From: Mactromeris polynyma
Lineage: Eukaryota > Mollusca > Bivalvia > Venerida > Mactridae
NCBI GenBank assembly: GCA_032209605.1
Contig: JASFXZ010000039.1
Location: 3,410,001 to 3,474,000, forward strand
Direction: 5' to 3'
Length of the DNA stretch: 64,000 nucleotides
The notes beneath the pieces are model-generated. The model made no database searches. It was not told the origin of the DNA and saw only the letters and a program-made list of their open reading frames with translations. The position numbers and the translations under genes are program-made. Positions within the stretch are counted from its first letter, which is position 1. Every line of letters starts with the position of its first letter. Shown here piece by piece: positions 13,701 to 38,757 of this stretch.

Positions 13701-14946
13701 AGTAAAGCATTATGTTTTTCCACATCAGACACTCAAATCTCAAAACTCCAGAGTAGAGTAAATGTTGCCCCGAGTAAATGTTGCCCCGAGTGATAAGAAA
13801 TTGCTATAATTATATTATGGTAACATCAAGTCTTCAAAATGTTTCCCAGATCCATGGATCAGAGACTGTAACAATACACAGTAAATGAGTCTCAATATTT
13901 TAACCATGCCTGATATGTAAGCCTACCAAGCCTACGTGCAGACGAAGACCAAACAGATAGGGAAGGAGGTACCCTGACAATTGCGGTTCATTTACAATGA
14001 TAACAAAGCATCTGGTAAAACTGAAACTTAATACACAGTGCCAATATTTGAACATGTTTCAAGGCATGCACAGAAAATATAACCACAAAAATGTTCTACC
14101 CAGCAATGCATCAGACAGAAGCCTATACAAACATATGTGTCACGGGCATAACGAGCTTCAAAACAATCTTTGCCACACTTAATTAATTCTCAAGTTTTAT
14201 TTTTGCTCGAGGAAGATTCATCCAGTAATAAAAGGTATATAAAAAGCTTAGAATCAAGTTTTATAATGAATTATTTTTCATTTTTTATCATACTTGATAT
14301 CTGCTTTATTATCGTCAGTTCCCTTGTTAAAGATGCAATGGCTTTCAGGTGTATTTAACAAGATAAATCAGGGATTTGTACTTTAAAATCAGAAGCGTTT
14401 CAGTTAAAAAGTCGACAATTAAGAATCGTATGAAGCAGTATGTGTTATAATATTAAACACAGACTTTGAAATGAGTTTCATTCTTCTTTGATTATATTAA
14501 GTATCAAGTAAAGAATATTAAAATCTTTTCACCATTGGTGATTATGTTATTTCTATTACGACACTATCTCTTTGTTAGAAGTTTATGGGAACTCCATTAT
14601 GCAGCATGATGTTATATATTTTTGCATCAGAACTCTCTGGAAATTTAAATAATAAATGATCTAAGAGAGTTCCAGATAAAAACAGAAATACAGAGCTTTA
14701 CTTATTTCACAACAAGAGCGGATACCATCCCAAATACGCCTGTTATAAAACTTTTGTCACTAGAGTTTAAAATAAAGCAGTGTAAAAATGACTCATCTCC
14801 TATGACTTCACCTTTAGTGACCTAGGTTTGAACCTGACTTGATCCATTTGCATAGAATCAACATAAGTACCTCTGGGAAAAATATTCCAACAACTGTTTT
14901 CGAAATTTATGCAATGTATTTAATAACAATAACAATTGATCTCTAT
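10775..14946. other. Non-coding stretch without recognisable exon
   Basis: Apart from the foldback element at 12561-12695, I see only AT-rich unique-looking sequence. A 17-bp phrase 'gagtaaatgttgccccg' is doubled at about 13755-13789. The open frames here (60-90 codons) have low-complexity translations and no splice context. Confidence 0.5.
12561..12695. mobile_element. Foldback MITE, about 135 bp
   Basis: The outer ends are inverted: 'ttttcactggcc' on the left and, read on the other strand, 'ttttcactgacc' on the right. Further in, the left arm 'agggttcagtgcaagactat' (12611 onward) pairs with the right arm 'agggttcaaggtaagactat' read on the other strand, continuing through 'cgttactcc' / 'cgtacctcc'. 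A short AT-rich loop 'tatataaatacatt' lies between. The whole element can fold into one imperfect hairpin. No coding capacity; family unknown. Confidence 0.75.
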
Positions 14947-15360
14947 CCAAGTCTGGTGAAGATTGGACAAAGAATTCTAAAGTTATTGATCAGACAAGAC
15001 CAATTTTAGGTAATTTCTCTAATCAAAGGGCAATAACTCTGGAGTAACAAGTGCGATATAGCTTGTTACCGAACTAGTCCAAGATATTATGCCGATAGAC
15101 ATTATGACCAAGTCTGGTGAAGTTTGGACAAAGAATACTGAAATTATGGATATGACAAGACAAATTTTAGGTAATTTCTCTAATTAAAGAGCAATAACTC
15201 TGGAGTGACAAGTGCGATATAGCTGGTTATCAAACTTGTCCAAGAACTGATGCTGATACACATTATGACCAAGTCTGGTGAAGATTGGACAAAGAAAACT
15301 TAAGTTATTGATGGGACAACATGCTGGACACCGCCGGCCGCAGGTGGAACTATAATACGT
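14947..15360. repeat. 161-bp tandem repeat within a bivalve-type interspersed element
   Basis: The phrase 'ccaagtctggtgaag' starts at 14947, 15108 and 15269, giving a regular 161-bp period for about 2.3 units. Each unit contains 'gcaataactctggagt' and 'caagtgcgatatagct'. The array ends in 'ggacaccgccggccgcaggt' and 'ctataatacgtccc', a 3' end that I associate with common non-autonomous bivalve repeats. Units differ by scattered substitutions, so it is not recent. Confidence 0.8.
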
Positions 15361-15689
15361 CCCATTCCAACAGGCGTATAAATATCAAATATTTAAAAGT
15401 GAAACTTGGAGTGAAACAGGCCAAGCATTATATATTGAAAAGCTAATTGTCTGAAATACTTTGAGACTGAAAATTGTTTCTACATTGCGTCGACTATTCC
15501 CCAAAATCTGTTACAATTTTCATAATTAAAAAAAGTACTTGGTTGAAACTGATCTGTTTTACAGTATTTATGAAACAAGTTATTATGAATACATGTATAT
15601 TTTTAATTGCTAATCACTCTCAACGACTGCTTCTTGGTTTCCTACCACAAATTGAAAGCACCTCATTTCAGACCGTGAACGATTCTAAC

Positions 15690-15765
15690 CCATGGCAGGA
15701 TTCAAACCAGCGACCTCAGAACCAGGAGATAGGTGCGCTAATCCTAGACCATTGTAACTACAATG
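15690..15765 (-). mobile_element. tRNA-derived SINE head (degenerate)
   Basis: Read on the minus strand the segment resembles a tRNA. It has 'ggattagcgcacctatct' around the position of an A box and anticodon arm, then 'tggttctgaggtcg', then 'ggtttgaatcc', which is one base off the Pol III B-box consensus GGTTCGAATCC. The acceptor stem is not convincing, so it reads as a SINE head rather than a functional tRNA gene. It explains the odd 143-codon open frame that crosses it on the plus strand. Confidence 0.5.
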
Positions 15766-15905
15766 TACTGTGTAATGTTTCGTATGGGTATATGTCTCAT
15801 ATAAATACTGATAATAACATTTATTATCACATAGATATAATTCTCCCAACAAAACACCACAGCCATTCTGGAAAATATTTCTCCAGTTTTAAAGAAAGAA
15901 AATAA

Positions 15906-18900
15906 CTGGGTAATTACAAAACCAATGACAAAGAGATTGTATAGAGAAGAAGTATAATTGAAAGTTAAGACATGCAGTCAACACCGAGTACAAAAACCCT
16001 GTTTCTGTCAGGAACTAGTCAAAACAAACAAAAGAATCAGCAGCCAAATGAACAACAATAGAACAATGGGTTACTTTGCTGCGAGTTTTTTAAAAGACTT
16101 GAAAAGTCCAGCCAGGTGATGGAGACTGAGCCAAACACAGCTGTGGTATATATTCACAAGGTGTAGATAGATATGTGGAAAATGTACCGTATGATATCAA
16201 ACTGTCAACACAACACTTGTATTTGTCAATTACGCATGTAACACAAATATTTAACTTATACATGTCAGTGATAAAAGAATGAGTTTGGAATCTAGAAATG
16301 TTGCTGTTCTAAATACATTTGTGAAGCACATGTGACCCTGATATAACCATGGAACTGACATCAGTCGTTACTTCACCATTTTGCTAGGTTTATTCACCAT
16401 CACGCATACTGACAGTTCCGAAATGATTTCAAAAATACTTTTTAATATTCAGTTTGGCACTGTTCAAGGCAAAACTAAAGGAAATGAAAGTTAGTAAAAA
16501 AATGCTATTGTACAAGAAGATCATAAATCATTAAGACAAAACCTCGTAAAATATGTCCATGCATTAGTAATAAAATATAGAACTTTCTTCCTTGTAACTC
16601 CTTCACATTTTGTCTTTTCTGGAAAAATGACCCATACCCTTCATATTGGGTAATTTTGTGCGTTAAATCTAGAAATTGGGGAAAAGACTAGCAATTACAG
16701 CAAAGTATTAGGAATAAAAGTAAAGAATGTAACTTGATTAATTAATGGACAATTGTTATTTATATAAACTGCCTGTGAGAGAAAAGCCACTAACTTTGTC
16801 AATTTTTGGCTAAATTGAACCAAAAATATTTTTTCAGATCTATTTGGAATTTTTACATTCAATAGGGAAAAATATATACTTTATAGCATTGGAAATATAA
16901 GCGAAAAACGGCTATAAAAACAGCTGGAAAAAAACTGCATTGTTTCAGGTGTAGAAAGTCATATCTTTATTGCAAAAGGCATAAAAAGGTGTGTCTATAC
17001 AGCAATATATAGACAACATAAGAAGGGCGTATCAGTGCAGGAATGGGTAAATGATCTGAGATGTTCCTGTTGCTGGATAGAAGATCCTGGGAGGTCATTA
17101 TCATCAAAATATCATCTGCTTGCATTCTAAGTGTATCACCGCACATGCCTTATCAAAACTGAGATGTTTGCACAATAATTTACATAAGGATTACACATGC
17201 ATTAGCATTGTGGTGAGACGAGCATCAAATGGGACTCACTTCATCAGACAATGCATTGATAATTCAGACAACATGCTCATTGTAAAATACATCAGATGAA
17301 CTTATTCGAATTATTTCTAATAAAAACTCCACAGGGCTTAAAAAAATTGACTAGCAAACACAAAGCAAGTTTTCATTGATTATTTGAGTGTGTTTTTTAC
17401 TCCAGGACCAGATGGGGCAAACAACAGAAAAGGGGTTTTAAATGAGTGTAATAACAGGCCCAGACAGACTGGATTCAAAGGAATCATGTAAGGACAGAAC
17501 ACATTAATTAAATCATAGGGGAGGAATGGAACACGTTCTGCGAGTGCTTAATAATGTGCGGAATGTGATCTGCCTGGGGCTTCAAAGAGACAATGCTAAA
17601 TTAGTGGGTGTTTACAACCAGACAAGAACAATGCCTAAATTTGGTGACCTAGATTGTATCTATAAAATAATCAAAAAGCCCACATGGGTTTGCATATGGG
17701 ACATGTTTAATTCCATCCGAAAAACAGCACCAAGCTTCTGAAAATGAGCAGTATGTTTTCTGCAATGCTGAATTGATCCTGAACCCATGAGGATAACAGC
17801 TCAATATATTCATGTAGACACCGTACAGTATGTAAATATACATGGAAACTATCAAAGATAGTAAATGAGAAAAATCTACAAGCTGTCAGCCAGCAAATGT
17901 ATATTTCAAGTAATATATCATAGGAACATAATTCTGTCATTTGCACGCAATCATTCCAGACACCCCACCACACACATACACCATGGAAGGAAATCAGTTA
18001 ATTCTTCAACATCTCGATGATACCAAATCTTGGTAACATCATCCAAGTACAGTTTACGCTATGGCAGTTCACAGGTTACCTTCAAGCGACTATAATAAAT
18101 TGGGTAGATTTTGCAAGATAAATTGTTATTGTCAGTCAAAGAGTAATTGAACTTCTTAATCTCAATAACCAGCAACATCTTCAAGTTCTGTTTTGCAAGT
18201 CCATGTAATTAAACGTAAGACATAATACAAGTTGTTACGTCAATGTTCACTGAAGTACGTCTCAGAATTCCAAACATTGAGCAATAATTCAGACGGGAAA
18301 TTAACCAATCAACTTCTGCCTTCATCTGCTCAACAATGTTTTACTGAAACTGATTCATAGCAGAAGGATGCAATAAAAACTGCAACATAAATAATAAAAT
18401 TCAAGTTATTATGCCAACGAGAACTAATCTGATGTTAAAACAAAGAGGCAAATTATCTTGAAATTTCAACAATATTTAAAACTACATAAAACCCTTTACA
18501 AACACAGAAATGTTAGAAAACTTTCATAAATAAGTCAAGTGTTTCTTAGAACTTAAAAAAATATTGGAATCATGACTTTATATTTATAACTTGACTTTGA
18601 TAACAAATTTTATTGTGTGGACAATGAACTTTTTGTGACCAAACTGCTCAAATATTTTTACGGTTACCCCCCAAGAGTAATAAGCAGTTTCCAAGAGAGG
18701 AAAACGGTTTCCCCAGTGACAGAAATAAACAGTTTCTGAAAGAGGAGAAAAGTTTCCAACATATCACACATCTGATTTAATTCATGAGTAAGTGATAACA
18801 GATATTTCAAGTGAATGTACACAGATGTTATTGGGTATCAGATTCTGCTATGTATACAAGGAATAAATATATTTCTGTATCCATACATACAGGACTAATA

Positions 18901-21875
18901 GTGTCCAGTCTTAGCTTCATTAGAATAGAATCCAACTAATAAACATGCATGCAGATACCATCGTCATAAAGATTATTTCACAACAGATGAAGGTACATTG
19001 GTATAAATGGTATAAATAATTAAATCTAATCCAATCTAAACTGGCAGAATCGTTATATATTGGAGTAAAATATCATCAGAATGGAAACAGTTTCCTGGCT
19101 AAGCATTACACATGGTGTATGGAAACCGTTTCCACAGGCATTTAAGTACAAACCATAGATCTCCAAGAATCTAAATGATTTATTAAAACAGAATAGAAGC
19201 ATGCCCAAGTTTTCATGATATTTACCCAGCAGAAGTGGTTAGATATTATTTAGATAAGACTTGGGATAATAAATTACATTCAAACAAAAGGCTTACAGAA
19301 ATAGGAGGGAGGTTGTTATTTTTTGTTATTGTTTTAAATTAGCTGATGAATTATACGCCAACCTGAAAATTGTACAAACGGATAAGAACGTCAGAACAAT
19401 TCTTCTCGCTTACTAAAAGTCACGGGCAGAAAAAAACCTGTTTTGCAAACATTGCAAGCTGCTGAAAATGTGTGAATTTTTTGTACCAACACTAATACAT
19501 CAAACAGAAATACCAGGCAGCATGAAATACAATGGCAAAAAGTAATACTTCCATTCTACCTTCATCATCAGAGAAAATGTTCTTGCATGCAAGAGAAGTA
19601 AACAATAGCACTAAAACATAATTATCCCTGTACTAGTATACACACATATATATTTCAACCTGCAATGCATGAAAAACCAAGAAAAAATAAATCGTTATTT
19701 TTTTAAAATGAAGAAAGAAAGAACTTATACAGGGGACAAGGATGATTCCAAACCACAAATAGAGTAGGCAAGGTTTTATCCTCTAATCATCCACTTTCTT
19801 ATTCTTGAAGCGTAGGTAAATAACGTGTAATATACCCCTCCCAACTTTTTGACAGATACAATTTTGGTATCTTGTTACTTCAACCATTTTTTTTTCAAAT
19901 GTTCATCAGGAAATTATAAGCCTATCTAAACAGCTTTCAGTACAAACAATCAGCTATTAACAAGATAGAAACAGATAACATTCTCTGTCAAATAGTAAGA
20001 TCAATTTATAAAATATGTAACAAAAAGAAAGAACTTAATGCTCAAATGAAACAGAATGAACTTATAAAACATAGTAAAAATAAAAAGAATATATACATGT
20101 ATGTTAAAACATGCAATTCAAATGACATGAATGAATAGAAGATATCTCTGTATTTAAGTGAATGTAGGAGATCTAGTAACACTGCAATCTTAAGTTCTGT
20201 GACACTTAATATTAAATATAAGTCATGGAAACACAGAAAAAAATGCTGGAAGATATATATACCTCTCATTAACAGTGTACCCTTTATGTACATGGCTGCA
20301 AACATTAACATGGTACCAAAAACAACCAAATCCTCACTTCAAACTATCCACATGAATTACAATATGTACACCTCAGTAACACCAAAAACTATACAGGGAA
20401 ATAAATTACGCCTTTTGTTTCAAATTCTCAAGGACTGCAATTTGTTTATTTTCCTTCTCACAAGGTAGAAGACAGTAACAAAGGAAGATGTACTAATACG
20501 ATATGAAACAACATTATGTAATCTGTTGTAAACCAACCAAATGTTATTTTATGGCCCCTAATTGATCTTTTATTGACTCTATAATTAACTACAGGGACAT
20601 GTGATTTTGTTAATAGGGGCTATTTAAGTGGCTGTAATGTCTAGTTGTAGTAGATATAAGAAAGATTACATTCTAACCTCTAAACAAACATAATTACACA
20701 TTTCATAAAGCCTCAAAATAATCAGACACAAAATTACCTCCCTTAGCAGGAGAATATATAATATTACTAGTTGTCTCCCTTTTTAATATGATAGTGAATA
20801 CAAAATAGCTGTGACATTATTATTATCAACTTGTTATTAATAACATGCAAAGTAGAAGAACATGCAATAAAAACATGTAGATTTATTATTTAAAATGTAC
20901 CATTTCTGGTTTCAACATCATAATGACACATAATTCTTGGCTATTTCCCCAAGTTCAACTCAGTTACACAATTTTTGTTCTTACCATTGAAACAGTTTAC
21001 TAAATATCAGTACATTAGGGATCACAGACAGTTAAAGGGTTAAGAATCTTTGTTTAATATATATACATAAGGTACATGGGGGTTTTATAATGTCTACACT
21101 ATAGAACACTCACCAGTCAAGTTTAGCGAGGGCCTACCACTATCTACAATTCATGCAAAAAGAATATGTTATCAAAGCTTTGATGGAGGATATACATCAC
21201 CTTATATACCACTAGCCACAAGGAAACAATTAATTATCACACTTAAAATTAGAAAAATTAAAAAAGTCATCACACAGCAATAGAATGATTTCTAAATATT
21301 CACACCAAAGGTATCATGACGAATTAAGTTAGGGTTTTAGAGTTTAATGTAATAAAGCATCTACCACCAAATTAATCATTAAAAGTTTGTCATTATTTTC
21401 ACACAAAACCATAAAAATTAATCCTAGTTATAGCATTATGGTCAAAGTATTGCCACATTTTCTACATACAGAAACCCATAACCTTTACACAACAGGGCAT
21501 AGAAAGGTAGAGTTCAGACTGTGTTACACAGCAACTCATTAAATGCTGAATTATACAGGACTAAAAAACACAGGGTTAGGTTTGAAAGCAATTAATTTCA
21601 TTTTTTTGCTTTCAGTTCTAATAAAATCATTTCAAGCCATTTGGCAAAGTCCAAAAGATAAGGCCCTGGCATTAATAGTACAATAACAACACTGATTCTC
21701 CTACACAAAATCAAATACAAGAAATTTTTTAAACGGTAATTGTTAACTACGTACTACAAATTTGATGGTCAAGTAAGCATGTGTCGAGGTCAGGATAATC
21801 CAATGTACATTTTAGAAAAAATTGTGTAATTGAAAATCACAATTTCAAGTTTAAAAACAGACAGTTGATGATGAC
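15906..21875. other. Non-coding stretch, probably MAGI intron 5
   Basis: The sequence following MAGI exon 5 should hold the exon for the second WW domain, but reading the minus strand I could not find one here. Sequence is AT-rich with no clear gene. The open frames at 17526-17741 and 20042-20468 overlap on opposite strands and look fortuitous. Confidence 0.45.
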
Positions 21876-22020
21876 ATAATGATGTAAAGTATAATAATGA
21901 TGTAAAGTATAATAATGATGTAAAGTATAATAATGATGTAAAGTATAATAATGATGTAAAGTATAATAATGATGTAAAGTATAATAATGATGTAAAGTAT
22001 AATAATGATGTAAAGTATAA
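21876..22020. repeat. 18-bp minisatellite, 8 copies
   Basis: The unit 'gatgtaaagtataataat' is repeated eight times with almost no variation. On the minus strand it gives the periodic translation YTLHHY, so the 73-codon open frame there is a repeat artefact. It lies in the intron about 130 bp downstream of MAGI exon 5. The near-perfect homogeneity suggests recent expansion. Confidence 0.95.
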
Positions 22021-22151
22021 CAGTAACCCACTAAGCAGTGGTAGCCATGACTACACAAGGGAGAAAACTCTAAAACTTGTTCTTATTTCCATCACAGGGT
22101 GATGCTCTCCCCTACTAGGTTCATACACACAATGTAAGGGAAATAACTCAC

Positions 22152-34556
<12,405 letters not shown>

Positions 34557-34976
34557 GATTTGTGTTACATCATTGTGACAAGCACTCCAACTCTAAATAT
34601 GTGGTGGACGATAATGCACCACTTACATAGTCATGATTTAATTATTTTGGACATGGACGAAAACTTGACACAACTTTCTGGTGACTATCACAGTGATAAC
34701 TTTTCCGCGCATAGCATAAGTCCAATCTTGTATTACAGGTAAACAACACCACAAACGGATAGATTATCTAATGCTCTATCATCTGCAAATTCAATAAATT
34801 GGTTGTTAATGGGCAGTTATCGAAAAACTTTACCAACTCTTCCGCCCTGTTTTAAAAATTGTCACCGTAAACTCCATTTTGACGCATGCGCAATCGACAA
34901 CGGAAATAGTACAATAACGACACACAATGTATTGATATGCGTTCCCAATAATAACACTTCATACTAACACATTGAA
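34557..34976. promoter_or_regulatory. Likely bidirectional promoter between MAGI and a plus-strand gene
   Basis: This 420-bp gap separates the MAGI ATG (minus strand) from a candidate ATG on the plus strand at 34977. It contains 'cgcatgcgca' at 34883-34892, a close match to the palindromic NRF1 consensus, a YY1-like 'ctccatttt' at 34872-34880 and an ETS-like 'cggaaat' at 34901-34907. All three are typical of TATA-less animal promoters and lie within 40 bp of each other. Transcription starts cannot be fixed from sequence alone. Confidence 0.5.
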
Positions 34977-35032
34977 ATGGTCGATGAATATTCGGTACAA
35001 TCTGAACAAAAGCATGAACTTAAATCATATAG
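34977..35032 (+). CDS. Candidate first coding exon of a divergent plus-strand gene
   Basis: An ATG in good context (gaaATGG) begins MVDEYSVQSEQKHELKSY and ends two bases into a codon at a consensus donor, AG|GTAAGC. The exon is only 18 codons plus two bases, so the call rests on the start context, the donor, and the promoter-like motifs about 90 bp upstream. No second exon was found downstream before the satellite array, and I recognise no family. It may instead be a non-functional open frame in a promoter region. Confidence 0.4.
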
Positions 35033-38000
35033 GTAAGCTGCTCGGCCAACATGACCCTTGAATTTCTGAAAATTGTATCACACAATACAATGTGCACTTT
35101 GTTATCTTTATCGTTTCTTATTGTCTACTTCATTAACAAATGAGATTACTGCAGTTTTGTTCTTACTTGGACACTTTTAATCAACTGCAAACTATTAACG
35201 TGTTGCGAACATAAACACGCATATGCTTAAACAAAGCAGTTATCAACCTCATTTCGTTTTGAATCGGAGGTTACTGAAAAGTTAGAAGCTGAAACTGAAC
35301 AGTTATCATTCTCATTTCAGTGTTTCATGATAAGATACTTTCATAGCGTGAAAAACCGGTGCACTCATGTCATATCGGGTTCAATACAGTTTGGCTGCAT
35401 ATTGCAATATACTAATATACCGGTGTATCATGACTCTCATACAAATCTTATATATGTATGGCATGGTTTGTTTACATTGTCGCCCATTTCTTTCATTTTA
35501 TATAGTCAACGAACATAATAATGTATCTTGAGTGGTACACAATACATGCTGCTGAAGCCTACATATACGAGACGCATGATGTAACAGCGTTCGAATTTCA
35601 GATGTTTTATCTGCTCATGTTTGTGTGAAGTTTTACATGTTTGCATTACAGGAGATTGTCACTAGTTCTCTCCCTTTATCAATTCTATACTTCTCTCCCT
35701 TTATCAATTCTATAGTTCTCTCCCTTTATCAATTCTATAGTTCTCTCCCTTTATCAATTCTATACTTCTCTCCCTTTATCAATTATATAATATATGTATA
35801 ATTGTACAAGAAGTGACAGAAGGAGAGAATTAGTGACAATCTCCGGTGGTTTGACTATAGCATCTTTTACAGAATGTCAAATCAATTCGACGCGTTTCAT
35901 TTGTGTAAAAGCTATTTCTTATAAAGTACATGTAGTTACACACAACTGTATTTGAATGGAGTCCTTGAAATATATCCCATGTGAATGTTTTTGATTATTC
36001 ACACATAACTACACTAATTTGAGTTTTTTCTTCTACAAGGTGAACACGTAGATCTAGGTCGGATGTAATGTTATATGTACATACTTGTTGTCGACATAAT
36101 ACGAACAGAGGCTCAGCATCTACTTCTCAAAGAATTTGACAAAATGAAATTACGAATACAATGCTGGGGCATATTTGTCCATTCTGTTAATATATGCCTG
36201 TTCTGGGATGGATTAAAGCATCTATAGACATGATAGGGGAAGGTACTCAAACATACGGCGGCCACAGTCGATAATGACACATTCAGTTAATCGGTGAGTG
36301 ACTTTTAATTTCTGTGAGGTGTTATGTTATTGGTTTTATTTCAATGAATTTGCTGTATTTAGTGCTAAAATTTAGTAGTTCTAAGCATTACAGACACATG
36401 TATATGGAACTTTCTGTGTATTGATGTTTTCGGCGCAGCCGTACTAACATGGTTTTGCTATTTGCCTATCAGTGTTGTGTTAACCAATTAAATCTTGCGT
36501 TAACCACCAAGGCAATTTCTCTACAACCGAACAACTTTTGTTACCTTGACGCGGATTGGTTAACCTTTCGATAAAAGGTAAGTTACCTTGCCGAAATACA
36601 CTGAATTTTGGTGAATTTACCGAAATCCATTTCGGATCTGGAGTGACCAGCAATCGTAACATCTCAGCATTTTTATGTTGAACAACACATCTTAAAATTC
36701 AAATTGCGCCGACCATCTTTTTTCAAGATATTTCTTGTTATTTGATATATTCATATTTCATTGCAATAGCATAACTATGTCAGCGGAGTACTTAGCAGTT
36801 TTGTTTAGTGAACCTACGAATCGGAAAATAAGCTCAGAGCTTATAAAATTCCTCTTTGTAAGCAACATCTTTTACACCAGGTCGATGTCTACATGTTGTT
36901 ACTAACTTTTTATTAAATCAGCTGGATACTGTCATGGTGTAAATAACATTACGTGTAATTATTGCTTTGAATGTTTTGTAAACAACTGAAGAAAGAAAAA
37001 AGATGGACACTATAAATAACATTGAATATGGTTTGACCTCGTGATAGAACATGGGGAAGTAGGGCGTACAGGGAGGTGAATTGTTGCACAATTCGGCGGG
37101 GTGGTACCAATTGACGTCCGACATCAGTATCACGAATTAAATCAGTTGGTTGCTACAATTTCCTTCTGAATATGGACAAACAGGTATGTGTTCTCTTCCT
37201 ACGATGCATGTTCCAAGCCCAGCAGTAGGTTGTCAACAGTTGACGGACAGGGGATGTTTGAGAGAAATAGATCACGAAATATGTGTAAGATCATGTTAAA
37301 ATCATTTACTACAGGTGCTTTATGAGGTGAGAAACAATTGATTGCAAATTACAACAAAGGTAAAACAACTTACATTGCGGATCATTGTGGAAGCAACGAA
37401 TCTAAAGGGATATACTAGTATTATGTCTAGGATAGACAACAAGTGGTGCTGTATATGGATAACGCTGCCGCACGTGGATATAAAAAAACCTTCATACATT
37501 TTTTATGAAATTGTTCGAATTCTCAATTATGTTCTATTACTTCTTGATTCCATTCTGTAATAGAGTAACCGTAATGAAGATGTTGCAAATGGCCCCCTGA
37601 AAGTTCAAAAATGGGCTAGTGGATTTGGGGTTCTCCCCGGATAGTGTCAAAATTACGTACAAAAATGGCTTAATATTTGAGGACGCTTTCTCCACAGTGA
37701 AAATATAGCATTGACAACATGATTCAGATTACACAAGCAGAACCAAAGGATTAAGGGAATCTTAAGTAGTCTATATGAACAAAGGATTTATTGTTTATCA
37801 ATTCCTATGAAACATGCTCTAACTACACTCATCGTATCATAACATACATACTCACTAATTTAAAAGAATATCAATTTAGCATTTTTTTACTATTTACATT
37901 AAGTTTAACATAGCACTACAATGACTGACAGGTCGAATATGTTTGTCTAGCATTTCTACATCTAGTCTGCATGGTAAATTGATGGGTAACATTACAATGA

Positions 38001-38300
38001 CTAGTATACACAGACATTTATTATTGAATCCTCATGTATATTAACCCGCGCTGCACTAGACAGACATCAAGAGAGACAACTCCTAAAACGATAAAACGAA
38101 AGTGTATCTGCAGAGTTTCCTCCCCTCATGAATGTGGATCTATATTTAAAGTAAATGTACCATCATCGCGAATTGAATAAGGCGAGCTTAAGGAAGTCAC
38201 GAGTTTAAAGATGGTATGTCAATAACTACATGTTATGAATATACATAGTCACTAACAACAAATTTCATTTTGGTTTTATTTTCAGACGTTAATCTCGACA
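35033..38300. other. Non-coding stretch between the divergent exon and the satellite
   Basis: No convincing exon. The pearl-like element at 35651-35844 is the only structured repeat. Short ATG-plus-donor coincidences occur at 36274-36293 and 37173-37185 but are too small to call. Short inverted repeats around 'ggttaacc' are visible at 36478-36575. Confidence 0.45.
35651..35844. mobile_element. Pearl-like MITE: inverted ends around a 25-bp tandem core
   Basis: The left end 'ggagattgtcactagttctc' and the right end, read on the other strand, 'ggagattgtcactaattctc' are inverted copies differing at one base. Between them lie five units of 'ttctctccctttatcaattc' plus 'tatag' (25 bp, starting 35666, 35691, 35716, 35741, 35766), followed by a short AT-rich tail. 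Elements with a tandem-repeat core between terminal sequences are known from bivalves (pearl family in oysters). No target duplication is obvious. Confidence 0.75.
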
Positions 38301-38727
38301 TATATTAGGTCAATATAATCAACAGGTGAACTCTATTTTCCTCACTACTTGCATTTAAAACAGTGAATATAACATATTGCATTCGAATTTTAGTTCAATA
38401 TATTCAAAAAAGAACTCAAATACACCCATAAAGTGCATTCAAAGTGGGAATTGTGCATATTCTTTAGGTATATTAGGTCTATACAATCAACATATGAACT
38501 GTATTTTCCTCAGTAATTGCATTCAAAATAGTACATATAACACATTATATTTGAATTCTAGTTCAATATATTCCAAAATGAACTCAAATATACCAATAAA
38601 ATGCATTGAAAGTGGGAATTAGTGCATATTCTTTAGGTTTATTAAGTCAATATAATCAAAAGGTGAACTATATTTTCCTCACTAATTGCATTCAAAACAG
38701 TAAATATAAGATTGTATATATGAATTT

Positions 38728-38757
38728 GACTGATATGTCATGTTGTATTTTTGGGGA
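38728..38757. repeat. Remnant of the spacer left edge without the spacer body
   Basis: The 30 bases 'gactgatatgtcatgttgta' plus 'tttttgggga' are identical to the first 30 bases of each ~1-kb spacer, but here the sequence passes straight into 'ataaactcaaaa' of the satellite. The body of the spacer is missing, either deleted or not yet inserted. Confidence 0.8.

Noticed and set aside
15474..15905. A 143-codon plus-strand open frame, the longest on that strand in its area
   Set aside because: It crosses a tRNA-like SINE head read on the other strand and shows no conserved domain or splice context.
21837..22058. 73-codon frame with repeated YTLHHY
   Set aside because: Translation of an 18-bp minisatellite inside an intron.
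36274..36293. ATG followed after 20 bases by a GTGAGT donor on the plus strand
   Set aside because: Too short to separate from chance, and no second exon or promoter motif was seen.
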